Under the pieces are notes generated by a model, which saw nothing but the letters and a program-made list of their open reading frames with translations, searched no databases and was not told where the DNA came from. Positions 1 to 8,529 of a stretch of DNA of 64,000 bases are shown piece after piece. The translations under genes and the position numbers were made by a program. The first letter of the stretch is position 1; every line of letters starts with the position of its first letter. This stretch comes from Mogibacterium sp. (lineage in GTDB: Bacteria; Bacillota; Clostridia; Peptostreptococcales; Anaerovoracaceae): contig JAFWMD010000048.1 in NCBI GenBank assembly GCA_017510725.1, forward strand, positions 1 to 64,000, in the 5' to 3' direction.

Positions 1-162
1 AGGGATCTCGATCCCATACTCTTCCTCTTCTCCGAGGATGATCTCAACAGCATCAAGGGAATCTACTTCAAGGTCTTTCATGAAGTCTGTGTCCATTGTT
101 ACCAGCGAAGGATCAACATCGAGCTGTTCTACGATAAGAGCCTGAATTTTATCAAAAGTCAT
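1..162 (-). CDS. acpP: Acyl carrier protein, N-terminal 54 residues (3' end outside window)
   Basis: Carrier of growing acyl chains in type II fatty acid synthesis, attached through 4'-phosphopantetheine in the cytoplasm. The visible protein has the family pattern: a short helix I, an acidic body and the attachment motif DSLD (Ser about residue 35) preceded by MKDLEV and followed by AVEI. The ATG at 162-160 is preceded by an AAGGAG-type ribosome binding site. The gene has its own good promoter (206-234), so it need not depend on the ABC-F gene upstream. The 3' end runs off the window, so it is unknown whether it heads a fab operon. Alternative: an ACP of another pathway; the visible part cannot separate these. 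Confidence 0.85.
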   Translation of the reverse strand, partial: MTFDKIQALIVEQLDVDPSLVTMDTDFMKDLEVDSLDAVEIILGEEEEYGIEIP

Positions 163-205
163 ATTATTTCTCCTTTTTATTTTACGATTCAAAATATCTA
201 AAATA

Positions 206-234
206 ATTATAGACTACGGGTATATACGATTCAA
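206..234 (-). promoter_or_regulatory. Sigma-A-type promoter of acpP
   Basis: On the minus strand TTGAAT (plus 229-234) and a perfect TATAAT (plus 206-211) are separated by 17 bases. The predicted start lies near 199, giving a leader of about 37 nt with a normal ribosome binding site. No clear FapR-type palindrome was recognised. Confidence 0.75.
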
Positions 235-286
235 CGATTTGCGTAGAATTTTTAACAAAATTGTTTAAGTTTTTCACAAAGATTCT

Positions 287-2227
287 CTACTGAAGTTCCA
301 TCCACTCGTCGTAAAGATCCGTGACTTCCGCCTCCAAAGCCGCCATTTTTGAAGACATTTCATGCATCCAGCCCAGGTCGGTCGAGTTTTCAGGCAGAGT
401 CATCGCATCCTGAATATCAGCAATCTCAGCTTCTATCTCGTGGATCCTGTTCTCTACGCTTTCTGCCTTTCTGAGCCTGCGGCGTTCCTCAGCTTCGTTC
501 TGCTTCTTTGCCTTGCGCTCCGCCTCGGAGTCCTTCACCAGCTTTCGTGTGAGCTCAAGCTCATCCCTTCCCCGGTCTGCGGAAGTGCTGCCCGCTTCGG
601 ATGATGTACGGCCGAAGGTTTTTCCGGATTTCTCCAGATAGTAATCGAACTTGCCTTTATATTCCACCAGACCGTGCTCAGTGAGCTCGAGTATTCTGTC
701 CGGAATGGTATTAAGAAGGTATCTGTCGTGCGAAACTATCAGGAGCGTACCCTCGAATTCCATCAGAGCTTCCTCAACGATCTCCTTTGATTCGATGTCC
801 AGATGGTTTGTCGGTTCATCCAGGACCAGCGTGTTGGCACCTGAGAGCATCAGCTTGAGAAGTGAGAGTTTGGCCTTCTCTCCTCCTGAAAGATCTTTCA
901 CCTGCTTAAAAACGTCATCCCCCGTGAAGAGGAAGCGTCCGAGCAGTGATCTCATCTCGGTGTCCGTATAGAGATGATAGGCGTTTTTCATCTCTCCAAG
1001 CACAGTCTCATTCTCGTCAAGCAGGAGCTGTCCCTGATCGTAATATCCGAAACTGACATTGTAGCCTATCCTCAGATAACCTGCATCAGGCTTGTCGAGT
1101 CCCATGAGTATCTTCAGAAGTGTCGTTTTTCCGATACCGTTATCACCTATAATACATACTCTTTCGCCCTTGCGGATCATAAGACCGGCGTGGTCGAAGA
1201 GTTTTCTGGATCCGAAGCTCTTCGAGAGATCTTCAGCCTCGAGCACTTCTCCGCCGCTCTTGAAGTCTGCTTCAAAGCTTAGCTTCATCCTGCTCTGCTT
1301 CAGTTTAGGTTTATCCTTGATTTCGATCATAGCGAGGCGCTTCTCACGCGAAGCTGCACGCTTGGCCAGATGCTCCGTGCCGTGCTGCTTAAAGCGGCGT
1401 ATCATTTCCTCTTGTCTGGCTATCTCTGCCTGCTGCTTCTCGTATTCGCGGCGCATAGCCTCAAGATGCTCTGCCCGTTTTACGAGGAATGTCGAATAAT
1501 TACCGGTATACGCTTCGAGTGTTCCGCCTCCGAGATCGAATATTTTATTAGTTATGCGGTCGAGAAAATACCTGTCATGTGAAACTACAATGATTGTACC
1601 TTTGTAATTGTCGAGATATGTCTCAAGCCATTCCAGCATATGCAGATCAAGATGGTTTGTCGGCTCATCCAGCATCAGCACGTCTGGTTTGCTGAGAAGC
1701 AGGCAGCTTAACGCAAGCCTGGTTCTCTCTCCTCCGGAAAGCTTGCTGATCTCCTTGTTCTGCGCCTCTTCATCAAAGCCCATGTGTGTCAGCATTGCTC
1801 CGAGTTCACTCCTGTATGTGTATCCGCCCTTCTGTTCATACTCTTCCATCAGGCGGGTATATTCTTCGAGGTCTTTTTCAAAGCTATCGCTCTCGTGATC
1901 GGTAATAGCCAGCTGCAGGCTTTCGAGCCTCTTCTCCATTTCAAAGAAATGAGTGAAACTCTTCTCTGCCTGCGATCTTACCGTTCCGCTCCCGCCGAAA
2001 TGGTTCTGCTGGCGCAGGTACCCGATATTGAAATCGTTCCTGATATAAAGGTTGCCGGAAGTTGCCTCTATGTCACCGGCTATGATACCGAGCAAAGTCG
2101 TCTTGCCTGTTCCGTTGGCTCCGACTATGCCTATGCGGTCGCCCTTCTCCACGCCAAAACAGACATCCTCAAAAATGATGTCTGTTCCGTATGCTTTACT
2201 GATGTCCTTACCTGTGATTATAAGCAT
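287..2227 (-). CDS. ABC-F family ATPase (tandem ABC domains, no membrane part)
   Basis: Soluble ribosome-associated ATPase of the ABC-F group. The 646 residues hold two ABC cassettes: Walker A GANGTGKT at 36-43, signature LSGGE at 163-167 and Walker B ending DEPTNHLD about 194; then Walker A GDNGIGKT at 361-368 and LSGGE at 446-450. A charged linker joins them and a coiled-coil tail spans about 560-640, as in YdiF/Uup-like members. There are no membrane segments. The ATG at 2227 uses a GGAG inside the 3' end of tsaD, 3 bases away, so the two are co-transcribed. Family members relieve ribosome stalling or give antibiotic resistance; the housekeeping context favours the former (inference). The exact subfamily is not resolved. 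Confidence 0.9.
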   Translation of the reverse strand: MLIITGKDISKAYGTDIIFEDVCFGVEKGDRIGIVGANGTGKTTLLGIIAGDIEATSGNLYIRNDFNIGYLRQQNHFGGSGTVRSQAEKSFTHFFEMEKRLESLQLAITDHESDSFEKDLEEYTRLMEEYEQKGGYTYRSELGAMLTHMGFDEEAQNKEISKLSGGERTRLALSCLLLSKPDVLMLDEPTNHLDLHMLEWLETYLDNYKGTIIVVSHDRYFLDRITNKIFDLGGGTLEAYTGNYSTFLVKRAEHLEAMRREYEKQQAEIARQEEMIRRFKQHGTEHLAKRAASREKRLAMIEIKDKPKLKQSRMKLSFEADFKSGGEVLEAEDLSKSFGSRKLFDHAGLMIRKGERVCIIGDNGIGKTTLLKILMGLDKPDAGYLRIGYNVSFGYYDQGQLLLDENETVLGEMKNAYHLYTDTEMRSLLGRFLFTGDDVFKQVKDLSGGEKAKLSLLKLMLSGANTLVLDEPTNHLDIESKEIVEEALMEFEGTLLIVSHDRYLLNTIPDRILELTEHGLVEYKGKFDYYLEKSGKTFGRTSSEAGSTSADRGRDELELTRKLVKDSEAERKAKKQNEAEERRRLRKAESVENRIHEIEAEIADIQDAMTLPENSTDLGWMHEMSSKMAALEAEVTDLYDEWMELQ

Positions 2228-2230
2228 AAT

Positions 2231-3247
2231 TCAGAACTCCAGTCCCGGGACTGCATCCAGCTCGAGGTCGGGTTTTACACCTGGTCTGTATGCGTAATAT
2301 GCAGCAGAAGCTATCATGGCACCGTTGTCTGTGCAAAGCACAGGACTAGGCTTCAGCACATTTATGCCCCTGCATCCGGCCTTTTCTTCCATCAGGGTCC
2401 TGAGCCTTGAGTTGGAAGCGACCCCTCCTGCCATCACGATCTGCTTCTGTCCGTACTTTTCAGCAGCCATGACAGCCTTGTCGGCTATGACCTCGACTAC
2501 CGCTTCCTGGAAGCTTGCAGCTACGTTGTTCACGTCTATTTCACGGCCCGCCTGTCTCTCCTGGTTAAGATAATTGAGAGCCTGAGTCTTGAGGCCCGAA
2601 AAGCTGAAATCGAGACTTCCCTGCTCAAGATAAACACGCTTGAAAGCTATGCTGTCAGGATCGCCCTCCTTCGCCGCCTTGTCGATCTTAGGTCCGCCCG
2701 GATATCCGAGTCCTATTACCCTGGCAACTTTGTCGAAGGCTTCGCCCGCTGCATCGTCACGCGTTCCCCCGAGTTTCTCGCACTTGTTATAGTCCGGTAC
2801 ATTTACGATCTCTGTGTGCCCGCCCGAAACTATCAGAGCCATGAACGGAGGTTCAAGCTCCTTATGCTCGAGATAGTTTGCGGCAATGTGTCCATGCATG
2901 TGGTTGACTCCTACCAGAGGAATGTCGCATGCATATGCCATTGCCTTAGCAGCAGCGACACCTATAAGAAGAGCGCCTACCAGGCCCGGTCCGTATGTAA
3001 CTCCAATAAGATCTATATCTTTCGCACTTACGCATGCATCATCGAGAGCCTTGCCTATTACATCATTGATGCGCTCGAGGTGCTTTCTGGATGCTATCTC
3101 GGGTACTACTCCGCCATACGCGGTATGTATGTCGATCTGGGAGCTTATGACATTGCTCATGACAAAGCGGCCATCGGCTACCACCGAGGCTGCAGTCTCA
3201 TCACAGCTTGTCTCTATTCCGAGTGTAAGGAATCTTCCGTCTTTCAT
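2231..3247 (-). CDS. tsaD: tRNA N6-threonylcarbamoyladenosine transferase TsaD
   Basis: Transfers the threonylcarbamoyl group from threonylcarbamoyl-AMP to A37 of ANN-decoding tRNAs, working with TsaB and TsaE in the cytoplasm. The 338 residues match family length and begin with the IETSCDET motif. The metal-binding HMHGH lies at 116-120 (His116 and His120), followed by [12 protein letters not shown] and a C-terminal VMAGGVASN nucleotide-binding segment. The gene lies 5 bases after rimI in the run tsaE-tsaB-rimI-tsaD, the usual Firmicutes arrangement. The t6A synthetase TsaC is not in this window. Confidence 0.97.
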   Translation of the reverse strand: MKDGRFLTLGIETSCDETAASVVADGRFVMSNVISSQIDIHTAYGGVVPEIASRKHLERINDVIGKALDDACVSAKDIDLIGVTYGPGLVGALLIGVAAAKAMAYACDIPLVGVNHMHGHIAANYLEHKELEPPFMALIVSGGHTEIVNVPDYNKCEKLGGTRDDAAGEAFDKVARVIGLGYPGGPKIDKAAKEGDPDSIAFKRVYLEQGSLDFSFSGLKTQALNYLNQERQAGREIDVNNVAASFQEAVVEVIADKAVMAAEKYGQKQIVMAGGVASNSRLRTLMEEKAGCRGINVLKPSPVLCTDNGAMIASAAYYAYRPGVKPDLELDAVPGLEF

Positions 3248-3252
3248 AACTC

Positions 3253-3732
3253 CTAAATCTCTATTTCTACTTCAACTTCTATCCTGCGGAGGTCCAGATC
3301 CATGAGCACGGCATCCTCGCCGCCCTTTGCATAATAGCCTTTGCGCCGTCCGACCTCACGGAAGCCAAGCTTCCTGTAGAGTGCCATGGCGGCCTCGTTG
3401 CTGCTTCTTACCTCAAGAGTGACCAGTACGCATCCGTCTTCTTCAGCCCTGGCGATCATATGACGCAGCAACGCCTCACCAATGCCCGCTCTTCTGAACT
3501 CAGGAGCGATAGCAATATTGTATATCTGAGCCTCTCCGGCAATCATTCTGATTTCACCGTAGCCTGCTTTTTCATCGCCATATTCTGCAACAGCAACATA
3601 AACATTGCCGCCCGCTGTTACGTCTTTTGTTATCTCTTCGGCGCTCCATGGGGAATCAAATGAATCCCTCTCAATGCGCGACATGGCAGGTACATCATAA
3701 AGTTTTGCCTGTCTGATCCTGATCTCTTCCAT
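3253..3732 (-). CDS. rimI: Ribosomal protein S18-alanine N-acetyltransferase RimI
   Basis: GNAT-fold acetyltransferase that acetylates the N-terminal alanine of ribosomal protein S18. The 159 residues hold the acetyl-CoA loop [10 protein letters not shown] (about 82-91), the [13 protein letters not shown] segment and the MDLDL C-terminal strand. A short acidic tail rich in E, V and I follows (last ten residues) and is not part of the core fold. The start ATG overlaps the tsaB stop, which implies translational coupling. Placement between tsaB and tsaD is the standard genomic context and supports RimI over a generic GNAT protein. Confidence 0.92.
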   Translation of the reverse strand: MEEIRIRQAKLYDVPAMSRIERDSFDSPWSAEEITKDVTAGGNVYVAVAEYGDEKAGYGEIRMIAGEAQIYNIAIAPEFRRAGIGEALLRHMIARAEEDGCVLVTLEVRSSNEAAMALYRKLGFREVGRRKGYYAKGGEDAVLMDLDLRRIEVEVEIEI

Positions 3733-4514
3733 CAGATCCTCCCGGGTTTCCGTATCCTGTCGCTGAGCGTTCCTGCCCTCAGGCGCTGTTCTGCTTCAGC
3801 AAGCCGCATGTATTCAGGCATGAGCTCATCATATGTGAGCGTTTCGCCTGCCTTAGCCTTTCTGAGTGCTGTCTCGGCAACAGACTCCGCATGCTGATAC
3901 CTCAGTTTTTCATCTGCAAACACGAACGACCCTTCAGTCATGGTGTTTTCGATGATGTCACTATATGCATCGATGCCATCGCCCGTAAAGAACGCGACAG
4001 TTCCGTCATGCTCCGCCATCCTCGCTTTGAGTTCTTCAAGCAGTTCCTCTATCATATACTGCTTTTCTTCCATGACAAGGATAGCCGACTGTTGTTCGCA
4101 GTCCGTAGTGAATACCGCCTCATATACACCGGCATAAGTCTGGTGCCTTCTGGCGTTGATTACCGGTACCACATAAAGCGCGCCGGATGCTATGGCCCTG
4201 TCAAGTGACCGCTTTGCCATAGCCTCTAGCGTTGAAACTGCTATGCACGGTATGCCCAGCATCTGGGACATAATGCGTGCTGTCGTAACTCCGATCCTGA
4301 TGCCCGTGAATGATCCGGGTCCGATCGAAGCAGCGACGTAATCAAGCTCATTCTTTGTTGTGCCCGCTTCACGCAAAGCCTCATCTATAAGGGTGATCAT
4401 TCCCTTGAGATGATTCATCTCCTCGGTTGAGGCTGCACTGAAAACAAGGCCGGTCTCATCTATGACCGACGCCGATCCGTATTTGCCTGTAGTCTCTATA
4501 GCAAGTATTTTCAT
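3732..4514 (-). CDS. tsaB: t6A biosynthesis dimerisation factor TsaB
   Basis: Inactive paralogue of TsaD that pairs with it for t6A synthesis. The start chosen, 4514, gives 260 residues beginning MKILAIETTGKYGSASV, exactly where the family begins; the longer open frame to 4604 lies inside tsaE. The ASIGPGSFTGIRIG motif is present at about residue 70, followed by SMxxAxA-like helices. It lacks the HxxxH metal motif, as expected. The start lies 4 bases past the tsaE stop and the stop overlaps the rimI start, so translation is coupled along the operon. Confidence 0.94.
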   Translation of the reverse strand: MKILAIETTGKYGSASVIDETGLVFSAASTEEMNHLKGMITLIDEALREAGTTKNELDYVAASIGPGSFTGIRIGVTTARIMSQMLGIPCIAVSTLEAMAKRSLDRAIASGALYVVPVINARRHQTYAGVYEAVFTTDCEQQSAILVMEEKQYMIEELLEELKARMAEHDGTVAFFTGDGIDAYSDIIENTMTEGSFVFADEKLRYQHAESVAETALRKAKAGETLTYDELMPEYMRLAEAEQRLRAGTLSDRIRKPGRI

Positions 4515-4518
4515 TTCT

Positions 4519-4950
4519 TTACAGGAATTCAGCGACACGCTCTCCTTCATTTTCTCCATATTCCAGCTGTATAGCCACAGCATCATCGGGCAGTACATCA
4601 GCAACGATATCAGCCCACTCTATCACGCAGACGCCGTCTCCGTCGAGCATCTCTTCTGCTCCGATGTCCAGCAGTTCTTCTCCGCTTCCCAGCCTGTACA
4701 CGTCAAAATGATACAGGGGCAGTCTTCCGCTCCTGTATTCCTTAACGATGGTGAAGGTAGGGCTGTTAATCTCTCCGGTAACGCCGAGGCCTTCTGCAAT
4801 ATACTTTGTAAGAGCCGTCTTGCCTGTGCCGAGGTCACCGATGAGAGCAACAACATCGCCGGGCTCAAGAGCTTCTGCTATCTCGAGCCCGAACGCACGT
4901 GTATCTTCTTCATTATTCAGTTTTCTTCTGAACTGATCTATTGCTTTCAA
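4519..4950 (-). CDS. tsaE: t6A biosynthesis ATPase TsaE
   Basis: P-loop ATPase that resets the TsaB-TsaD complex during t6A formation. The 143 residues hold the Walker A GDLGTGKT at 38-45, then SPTFTIVKEY and YHFDVYRL, all diagnostic of TsaE. The best start is a TTG at 4950, only 6 bases after the ribU stop and with little Shine-Dalgarno signal, so translation probably depends on ribosomes finishing ribU. The gene is thus tied to a riboflavin transporter whose message begins with an FMN riboswitch. Confidence 0.94.
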   Translation of the reverse strand: MKAIDQFRRKLNNEEDTRAFGLEIAEALEPGDVVALIGDLGTGKTALTKYIAEGLGVTGEINSPTFTIVKEYRSGRLPLYHFDVYRLGSGEELLDIGAEEMLDGDGVCVIEWADIVADVLPDDAVAIQLEYGENEGERVAEFL

Positions 4951-4956
4951 ATAATA

Positions 4957-5523
4957 TTACGCTTTGGAAGCAACTGTCTTGCCGCTGCCATGCAGCAGGC
5001 CCGAGAGCCTCTTGTAGAGTAAAAATGTCAGGAGTGAGTTCACACCGGCCTTTACCAGGTTGAACGGAATAATGACGGTCGGAAGCATCGCCGCTACTGC
5101 GGACCTCGGAGCTCCCATGTATACAGGAGTCACTATTAAATTCATGACACACATGACTATAACCGCCAGAATAACGCCTACAACGAGAGCTTTGACAGCT
5201 GTCTTCTTTGTCTTCTGTTTTTTGTACATCATGCCGATAACAACAGCCACTATTCCGGTAGCAACAAAGTGCATTATGAACCCGTAGAATCCATCTCCTC
5301 CAAGACCGAAAGCCTGAAGAAGGCATACGACCAGAGTGACTATGAGGCCTTCTGCAGGTCCGAAGGCAAATGCCGTAATGTAGATAGGCACATCCGCCGG
5401 GTCATAGACCAGGAATGGTGCAGGCGGCCATGGAACTCTGATAAGAAAAAGCAATACGAGTGATACCGCTGTCATCATTGCGAGCTTTGCCAGTTTGGCT
5501 GTTGACATTTTGTTTTCGTTCAT
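4957..5523 (-). CDS. ribU: Riboflavin ECF transporter S component RibU
   Basis: Membrane substrate-binding subunit that captures riboflavin for an energy-coupling factor transporter; the shared EcfA/EcfT module is not in this window. The 188 residues form about six hydrophobic helices, starting MNENKMSTAKLAKLAMMTAVSLVLL, with the family features FLIRVPWPP and YDPADVPIYI near residues 26-50 and GFIMHF about 80-85. The ATG at 5523 has a strong AGGAGG-type site. The FMN riboswitch at 5630-5754 directly upstream makes the assignment firm: expression should fall when FMN is plentiful. Confidence 0.95.
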   Translation of the reverse strand: MNENKMSTAKLAKLAMMTAVSLVLLFLIRVPWPPAPFLVYDPADVPIYITAFAFGPAEGLIVTLVVCLLQAFGLGGDGFYGFIMHFVATGIVAVVIGMMYKKQKTKKTAVKALVVGVILAVIVMCVMNLIVTPVYMGAPRSAVAAMLPTVIIPFNLVKAGVNSLLTFLLYKRLSGLLHGSGKTVASKA

Positions 5524-5577
5524 AACACATTCCTCCTTTTCGATATCATGAACTGGTGGAATCTGTCAGGCATTAAT

Positions 5578-5605
5578 AATGGCCTTGATAAGGGTCAAGG
5601 CCATT
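5578..5605 (-). terminator. Hairpin serving as FMN-riboswitch expression platform
   Basis: An 11-base-pair stem (arms 5578-5588 and 5595-5605) with a 6-base loop lies between the FMN aptamer and the ribU ribosome binding site. On the transcript it is followed by an AT-rich run (ATTATTAATG) and not a clean U tract. It could be a weak terminator or a pausing element; which one cannot be told from sequence. Confidence 0.6.
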
Positions 5606-5629
5606 CATCACAAATCCAATTGCAATGTT

Positions 5630-5754
5630 GTTTCTTTCATCCGGACTATACCGTCGGTACCGGAATCTCACCGGTTCGGCCATAAGGTTCGCGGACTTAC
5701 GCAGGCTGCCTCCTGCGATCACCGCCGGTGTGGACTTTCACCACGCCCTGAAAC
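5630..5754 (-). ncRNA. FMN riboswitch (RFN element)
   Basis: The minus strand shows all conserved RFN blocks in order: P1 strand GTTTC with AGGGCGTGGTGAAAGTCC, then ACCGGCGGTGATCGC, then AGTCCGCGA, then CCGGTGAGATTCCGGTACCGACGGT and AGTCCGGATGAAAGAAAC. The P1 arms are at 5750-5754 and 5630-5634. It begins about 32 bases after the pepV stop, so its promoter lies inside the 3' end of pepV or transcription reads through from pepV. It controls ribU and probably also the tsaE-tsaB-rimI-tsaD genes downstream. Confidence 0.97.
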
Positions 5755-5786
5755 AGATTTAGTTTTGGTTTGCCGCATTGCGGCGC

Positions 5787-7220
5787 TTATTCACAACAGA
5801 GGGACTCGATTGCTCTTGCATAGACGCGTGCCATCTTCATGAACGATTCTACGCTGAACTTCTCATCCGCCTGGTGCATCGTGTTTTCGTCTTCCGGGAA
5901 TGCAGCCCCGAAAGCAAGAATGTTGTTGAACATCTTGGCGTAAGTGCCGCCTCCGATGGTCATAGGCTGTGCATCGCTGTCGCCGGTCTCATCGATATAG
6001 GCTTTCATATATGCCACTACCATAGGATCATCAAGGTCTTTATAAAGTGGCTCCTGCACCATCCTTGTCACTATCCCGACCGGGCTTCCCTCAAGCACCG
6101 ATTCAATACCTCCGAGCACCTGCTTGTCTGTACAGCTCACAGGATACCTGATATTGACAGCAACCGATGCGATGTCCTCGTTAATATTAGCGACTCCGAC
6201 ATTAAAAATCAATGGCCCTGAAGGTCCATCTTCAAAAAAGCATCCTATCTGCTCCCCGTGAAGGTTGAAACCTATCTTCTCATTGTAGAAAGCGACGAAC
6301 TCGTTTAGTTCCTCATTAGTAAAGCAAATCTTTCCGAGAAAGTCCATGAGAATGCTCACGGCATTGAGCCCAAGATCCGGATGAGCGCCATGCGCTGCAG
6401 TTCCGTAAGCCTCGACCACGAGCGAAGCTCCCTGTTTCTTTGTTTTAAGGCTGTATCCTGTCTCTTCAATAAAGAGCTTTGCTCTTCCGGCTATGATGTC
6501 ATACTGCTCCTTACTTCCTGTGATGACCGCCTTTGCATAAGCCGGTACGGCATTGTGAGCAGTGCCTCCCTCAAGCTTAGTCAGTCTGAGGTCATCCTTT
6601 CCAGGCTTTGAAGAGAATTTCCTGGCCAGCTCAAATACCAATATGCCCATCTCGCCGTTTACCAGTGGGAAGTCAGCATCCGGGGTGAAACCCATTGCAG
6701 GATGACCGCAGTGTTCAGTATAGTGCTCGGCACTGATGTGTCCTGTCTCCTCATCCAGGCCCAGAACCAGTCTGATATTCATCTTAGGCTTCATGCCTTC
6801 ATCTTTCAGTGCCTTGAGAGCATACAGGCTTGCAACCACAGGCCCCTTGTCATCAGATGTGCCTCTTCCGTATACGAAGCCGTCACCTTTGTCAGTCATC
6901 ACGAACGGGTCCGTAGCCCAGCCATTGTCTACAGGCACAACATCGAGATGTCCGACTATTCCGAAATAGTCATCGCCTCCGTTTTCTGCCTTCCACTCGA
7001 TGTGACCGGCATAGTTGTAATCATTATATACGTCAAAGCCGAGCTCTTTTCCCTTCTCGAGCATGCTGATGAGTGCCTCCTGAACACCCCGTCCGAACGG
7101 CATCAGCTCCCCTTCTTTTGTTTTTACAGGGTCTGCCTTTACGCTTGGCTTAGAAACCGACTCTGCAAGTGCCTTAAGCATATCCTCTTTATATGCGTCG
7201 ATTCTCTCAAGATATCCCAT
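5787..7220 (-). CDS. pepV: M20 family dipeptidase, PepV-like
   Basis: Zinc-dependent cytoplasmic dipeptidase that cleaves dipeptides from the N-terminus. The 477 residues show the M20 metal motifs: GHLDVVPV (His91, Asp93), GRGTSDDKGP (about 118-127), LDEETG (Glu157-Glu158) and FTPDADFP, then MTIGGGTYAK and a late MHQADE histidine. Length and the PDADFP motif match PepV. The ATG at 7220 has an AAGGAG site. It lies 13 bases after the lipoprotein gene; the FMN riboswitch starts just past its stop, so it ends the upstream message or feeds the ribU one. A carnosinase-like Sapep member is possible. Confidence 0.9.
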   Translation of the reverse strand: MGYLERIDAYKEDMLKALAESVSKPSVKADPVKTKEGELMPFGRGVQEALISMLEKGKELGFDVYNDYNYAGHIEWKAENGGDDYFGIVGHLDVVPVDNGWATDPFVMTDKGDGFVYGRGTSDDKGPVVASLYALKALKDEGMKPKMNIRLVLGLDEETGHISAEHYTEHCGHPAMGFTPDADFPLVNGEMGILVFELARKFSSKPGKDDLRLTKLEGGTAHNAVPAYAKAVITGSKEQYDIIAGRAKLFIEETGYSLKTKKQGASLVVEAYGTAAHGAHPDLGLNAVSILMDFLGKICFTNEELNEFVAFYNEKIGFNLHGEQIGCFFEDGPSGPLIFNVGVANINEDIASVAVNIRYPVSCTDKQVLGGIESVLEGSPVGIVTRMVQEPLYKDLDDPMVVAYMKAYIDETGDSDAQPMTIGGGTYAKMFNNILAFGAAFPEDENTMHQADEKFSVESFMKMARVYARAIESLCCE

Positions 7221-7233
7221 GTATTTCTCCTTA

Positions 7234-8529
7234 TCAGTTGCCGGAATCCTCAGGTACTACATTTTCGAGATCTTCGAGTTCCTGAGCCTCCGCTTCTCTC
7301 TTTGTGACATATTCTGTAACCGGTTTGCCGTCCTTTATGGTTGAGAGCGTAACAGATCTTACGACGTTTCCGGTCTCGTCGAAAGTAAACAGTCCGGTAG
7401 CGCATTTGAGTCCGTTGAACTCCATCATGGCTGCGCGTATATCAGCACCCTCTGTCGACTTCGCATTATGGAAGGCGTTTATCAGGAGCAGATACGAGTC
7501 GTAAGCAAGAGCAGCGTTGTCAGTAGGTGTATCATCATCACCATATCTGTTGGCGTACTCGATCTGGAATCTCTGTGCTTCCTCTGTGTATGTATCGGAG
7601 GTGTCATCGTTTTTTGTCAGTACCGACTCGTACGGGAACACCACCTTTATATTCTTATGCTTCTCCATCATTGATATGAATGCCGGCTCGCCCCAGCTTC
7701 TGGTACCGAGGAAAGTCACGTTCTCAAGGCCCATTTCTTCAGCCTTTGTGAAGAAGACATCCATTTCTTCGGATCCCATGGATACGAAGCACACTTCAAT
7801 TCTGTTTCTGCGGATCTCGGTAAGGACCGATCTCATTTCATCTTCAACAGGTAATATCTCCTTGGTCATAAGGACAGCCCTGTTTCGCTTACCGGCTATC
7901 CTCTTGATCCTTCTGTTGAAGCCGTCAAGCAGTGCTGAAGTGCTGCTGTCATTTTTAAGGCTTACTACCGCTATACGTCTCGATCCCAGCTGTTTGGCTG
8001 CATATTCAGCCAGTCCGTCTCCCATCTGGGATTCAGTTACACAGGCTCTGAAATAAAAGCTGCTGTTCTGAGTGATCAGAGGATTTGTAGCAGCCGGAGT
8101 TATCGCAGGGATCTGCGCTTCATCCACATACTCGCCTATCGTGAGTGATGATGCCTCACCAGCCGACCCGATGATAGCCACCGGATGCATTTCAGTAAGT
8201 GCTTTTATTGCTGTCTCAGTGCCCGCTACGGTCGACTGGGTATCGACTTTTACCAGATTTACCTTATAGCCGTCTACGTTGTTGTAGATACTGTTGGCCA
8301 GCTCAATGCCCTTGATCTCGTCCTTTCCCTTAGAAGCATATCTGCCCGACTGGGGCTCTATGACTCCGATAGTGATAGTCGGATCGGTCTCGCTCTGCGG
8401 CTCACTGATAAACGTTTGCCTGAAGCTGCTCCATGTTGAGCAAGCGGACAAGGCAAAAGCCACAAGGACCATAATGGCCGGGAGCAGCAGTTTTCTTATT
8501 AAGATTTTTGTAGTTTTCTTATCAGCCAA
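7234..8529 (-). CDS. Branched-chain-amino-acid-type ligand-binding lipoprotein (LivJ fold), orphan
   Basis: Extracellular solute receptor anchored by lipid. The 431-residue protein has a basic start, a hydrophobic stretch and the lipobox LSAC with Cys30 as lipidation site. The type I periplasmic-binding fold follows, beginning TITIGVIEPQSGRYASKGKDEIKGIELA, with PVAIIGSAGEASS and AVVSLKNDSSTSALLDGF. The start is TTG at 8529 with AAGGAAG upstream, overlapping the dusB stop by 8 bases. No LivHMGF permease or ATPase lies nearby, so it either serves a distant transporter or acts as a sensor. The ligand is unknown; a branched-chain amino acid or amide is only a family-level guess. Confidence 0.82.
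   Translation of the reverse strand: MADKKTTKILIRKLLLPAIMVLVAFALSACSTWSSFRQTFISEPQSETDPTITIGVIEPQSGRYASKGKDEIKGIELANSIYNNVDGYKVNLVKVDTQSTVAGTETAIKALTEMHPVAIIGSAGEASSLTIGEYVDEAQIPAITPAATNPLITQNSSFYFRACVTESQMGDGLAEYAAKQLGSRRIAVVSLKNDSSTSALLDGFNRRIKRIAGKRNRAVLMTKEILPVEDEMRSVLTEIRRNRIEVCFVSMGSEEMDVFFTKAEEMGLENVTFLGTRSWGEPAFISMMEKHKNIKVVFPYESVLTKNDDTSDTYTEEAQRFQIEYANRYGDDDTPTDNAALAYDSYLLLINAFHNAKSTEGADIRAAMMEFNGLKCATGLFTFDETGNVVRSVTLSTIKDGKPVTEYVTKREAEAQELEDLENVVPEDSGN

Noticed and set aside
287-2227. ABC-F gene as an antibiotic-resistance determinant
   Set aside because: It sits in a housekeeping operon, lacks an attenuating leader and shows no mobile context; motif content does not single out a resistance subfamily.
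5772-5784. GCCGC-ATT-GCGGC palindrome after pepV as a terminator
   Set aside because: No T run follows on the minus strand (it reads AAACCAAAAC), and the FMN aptamer begins just downstream.
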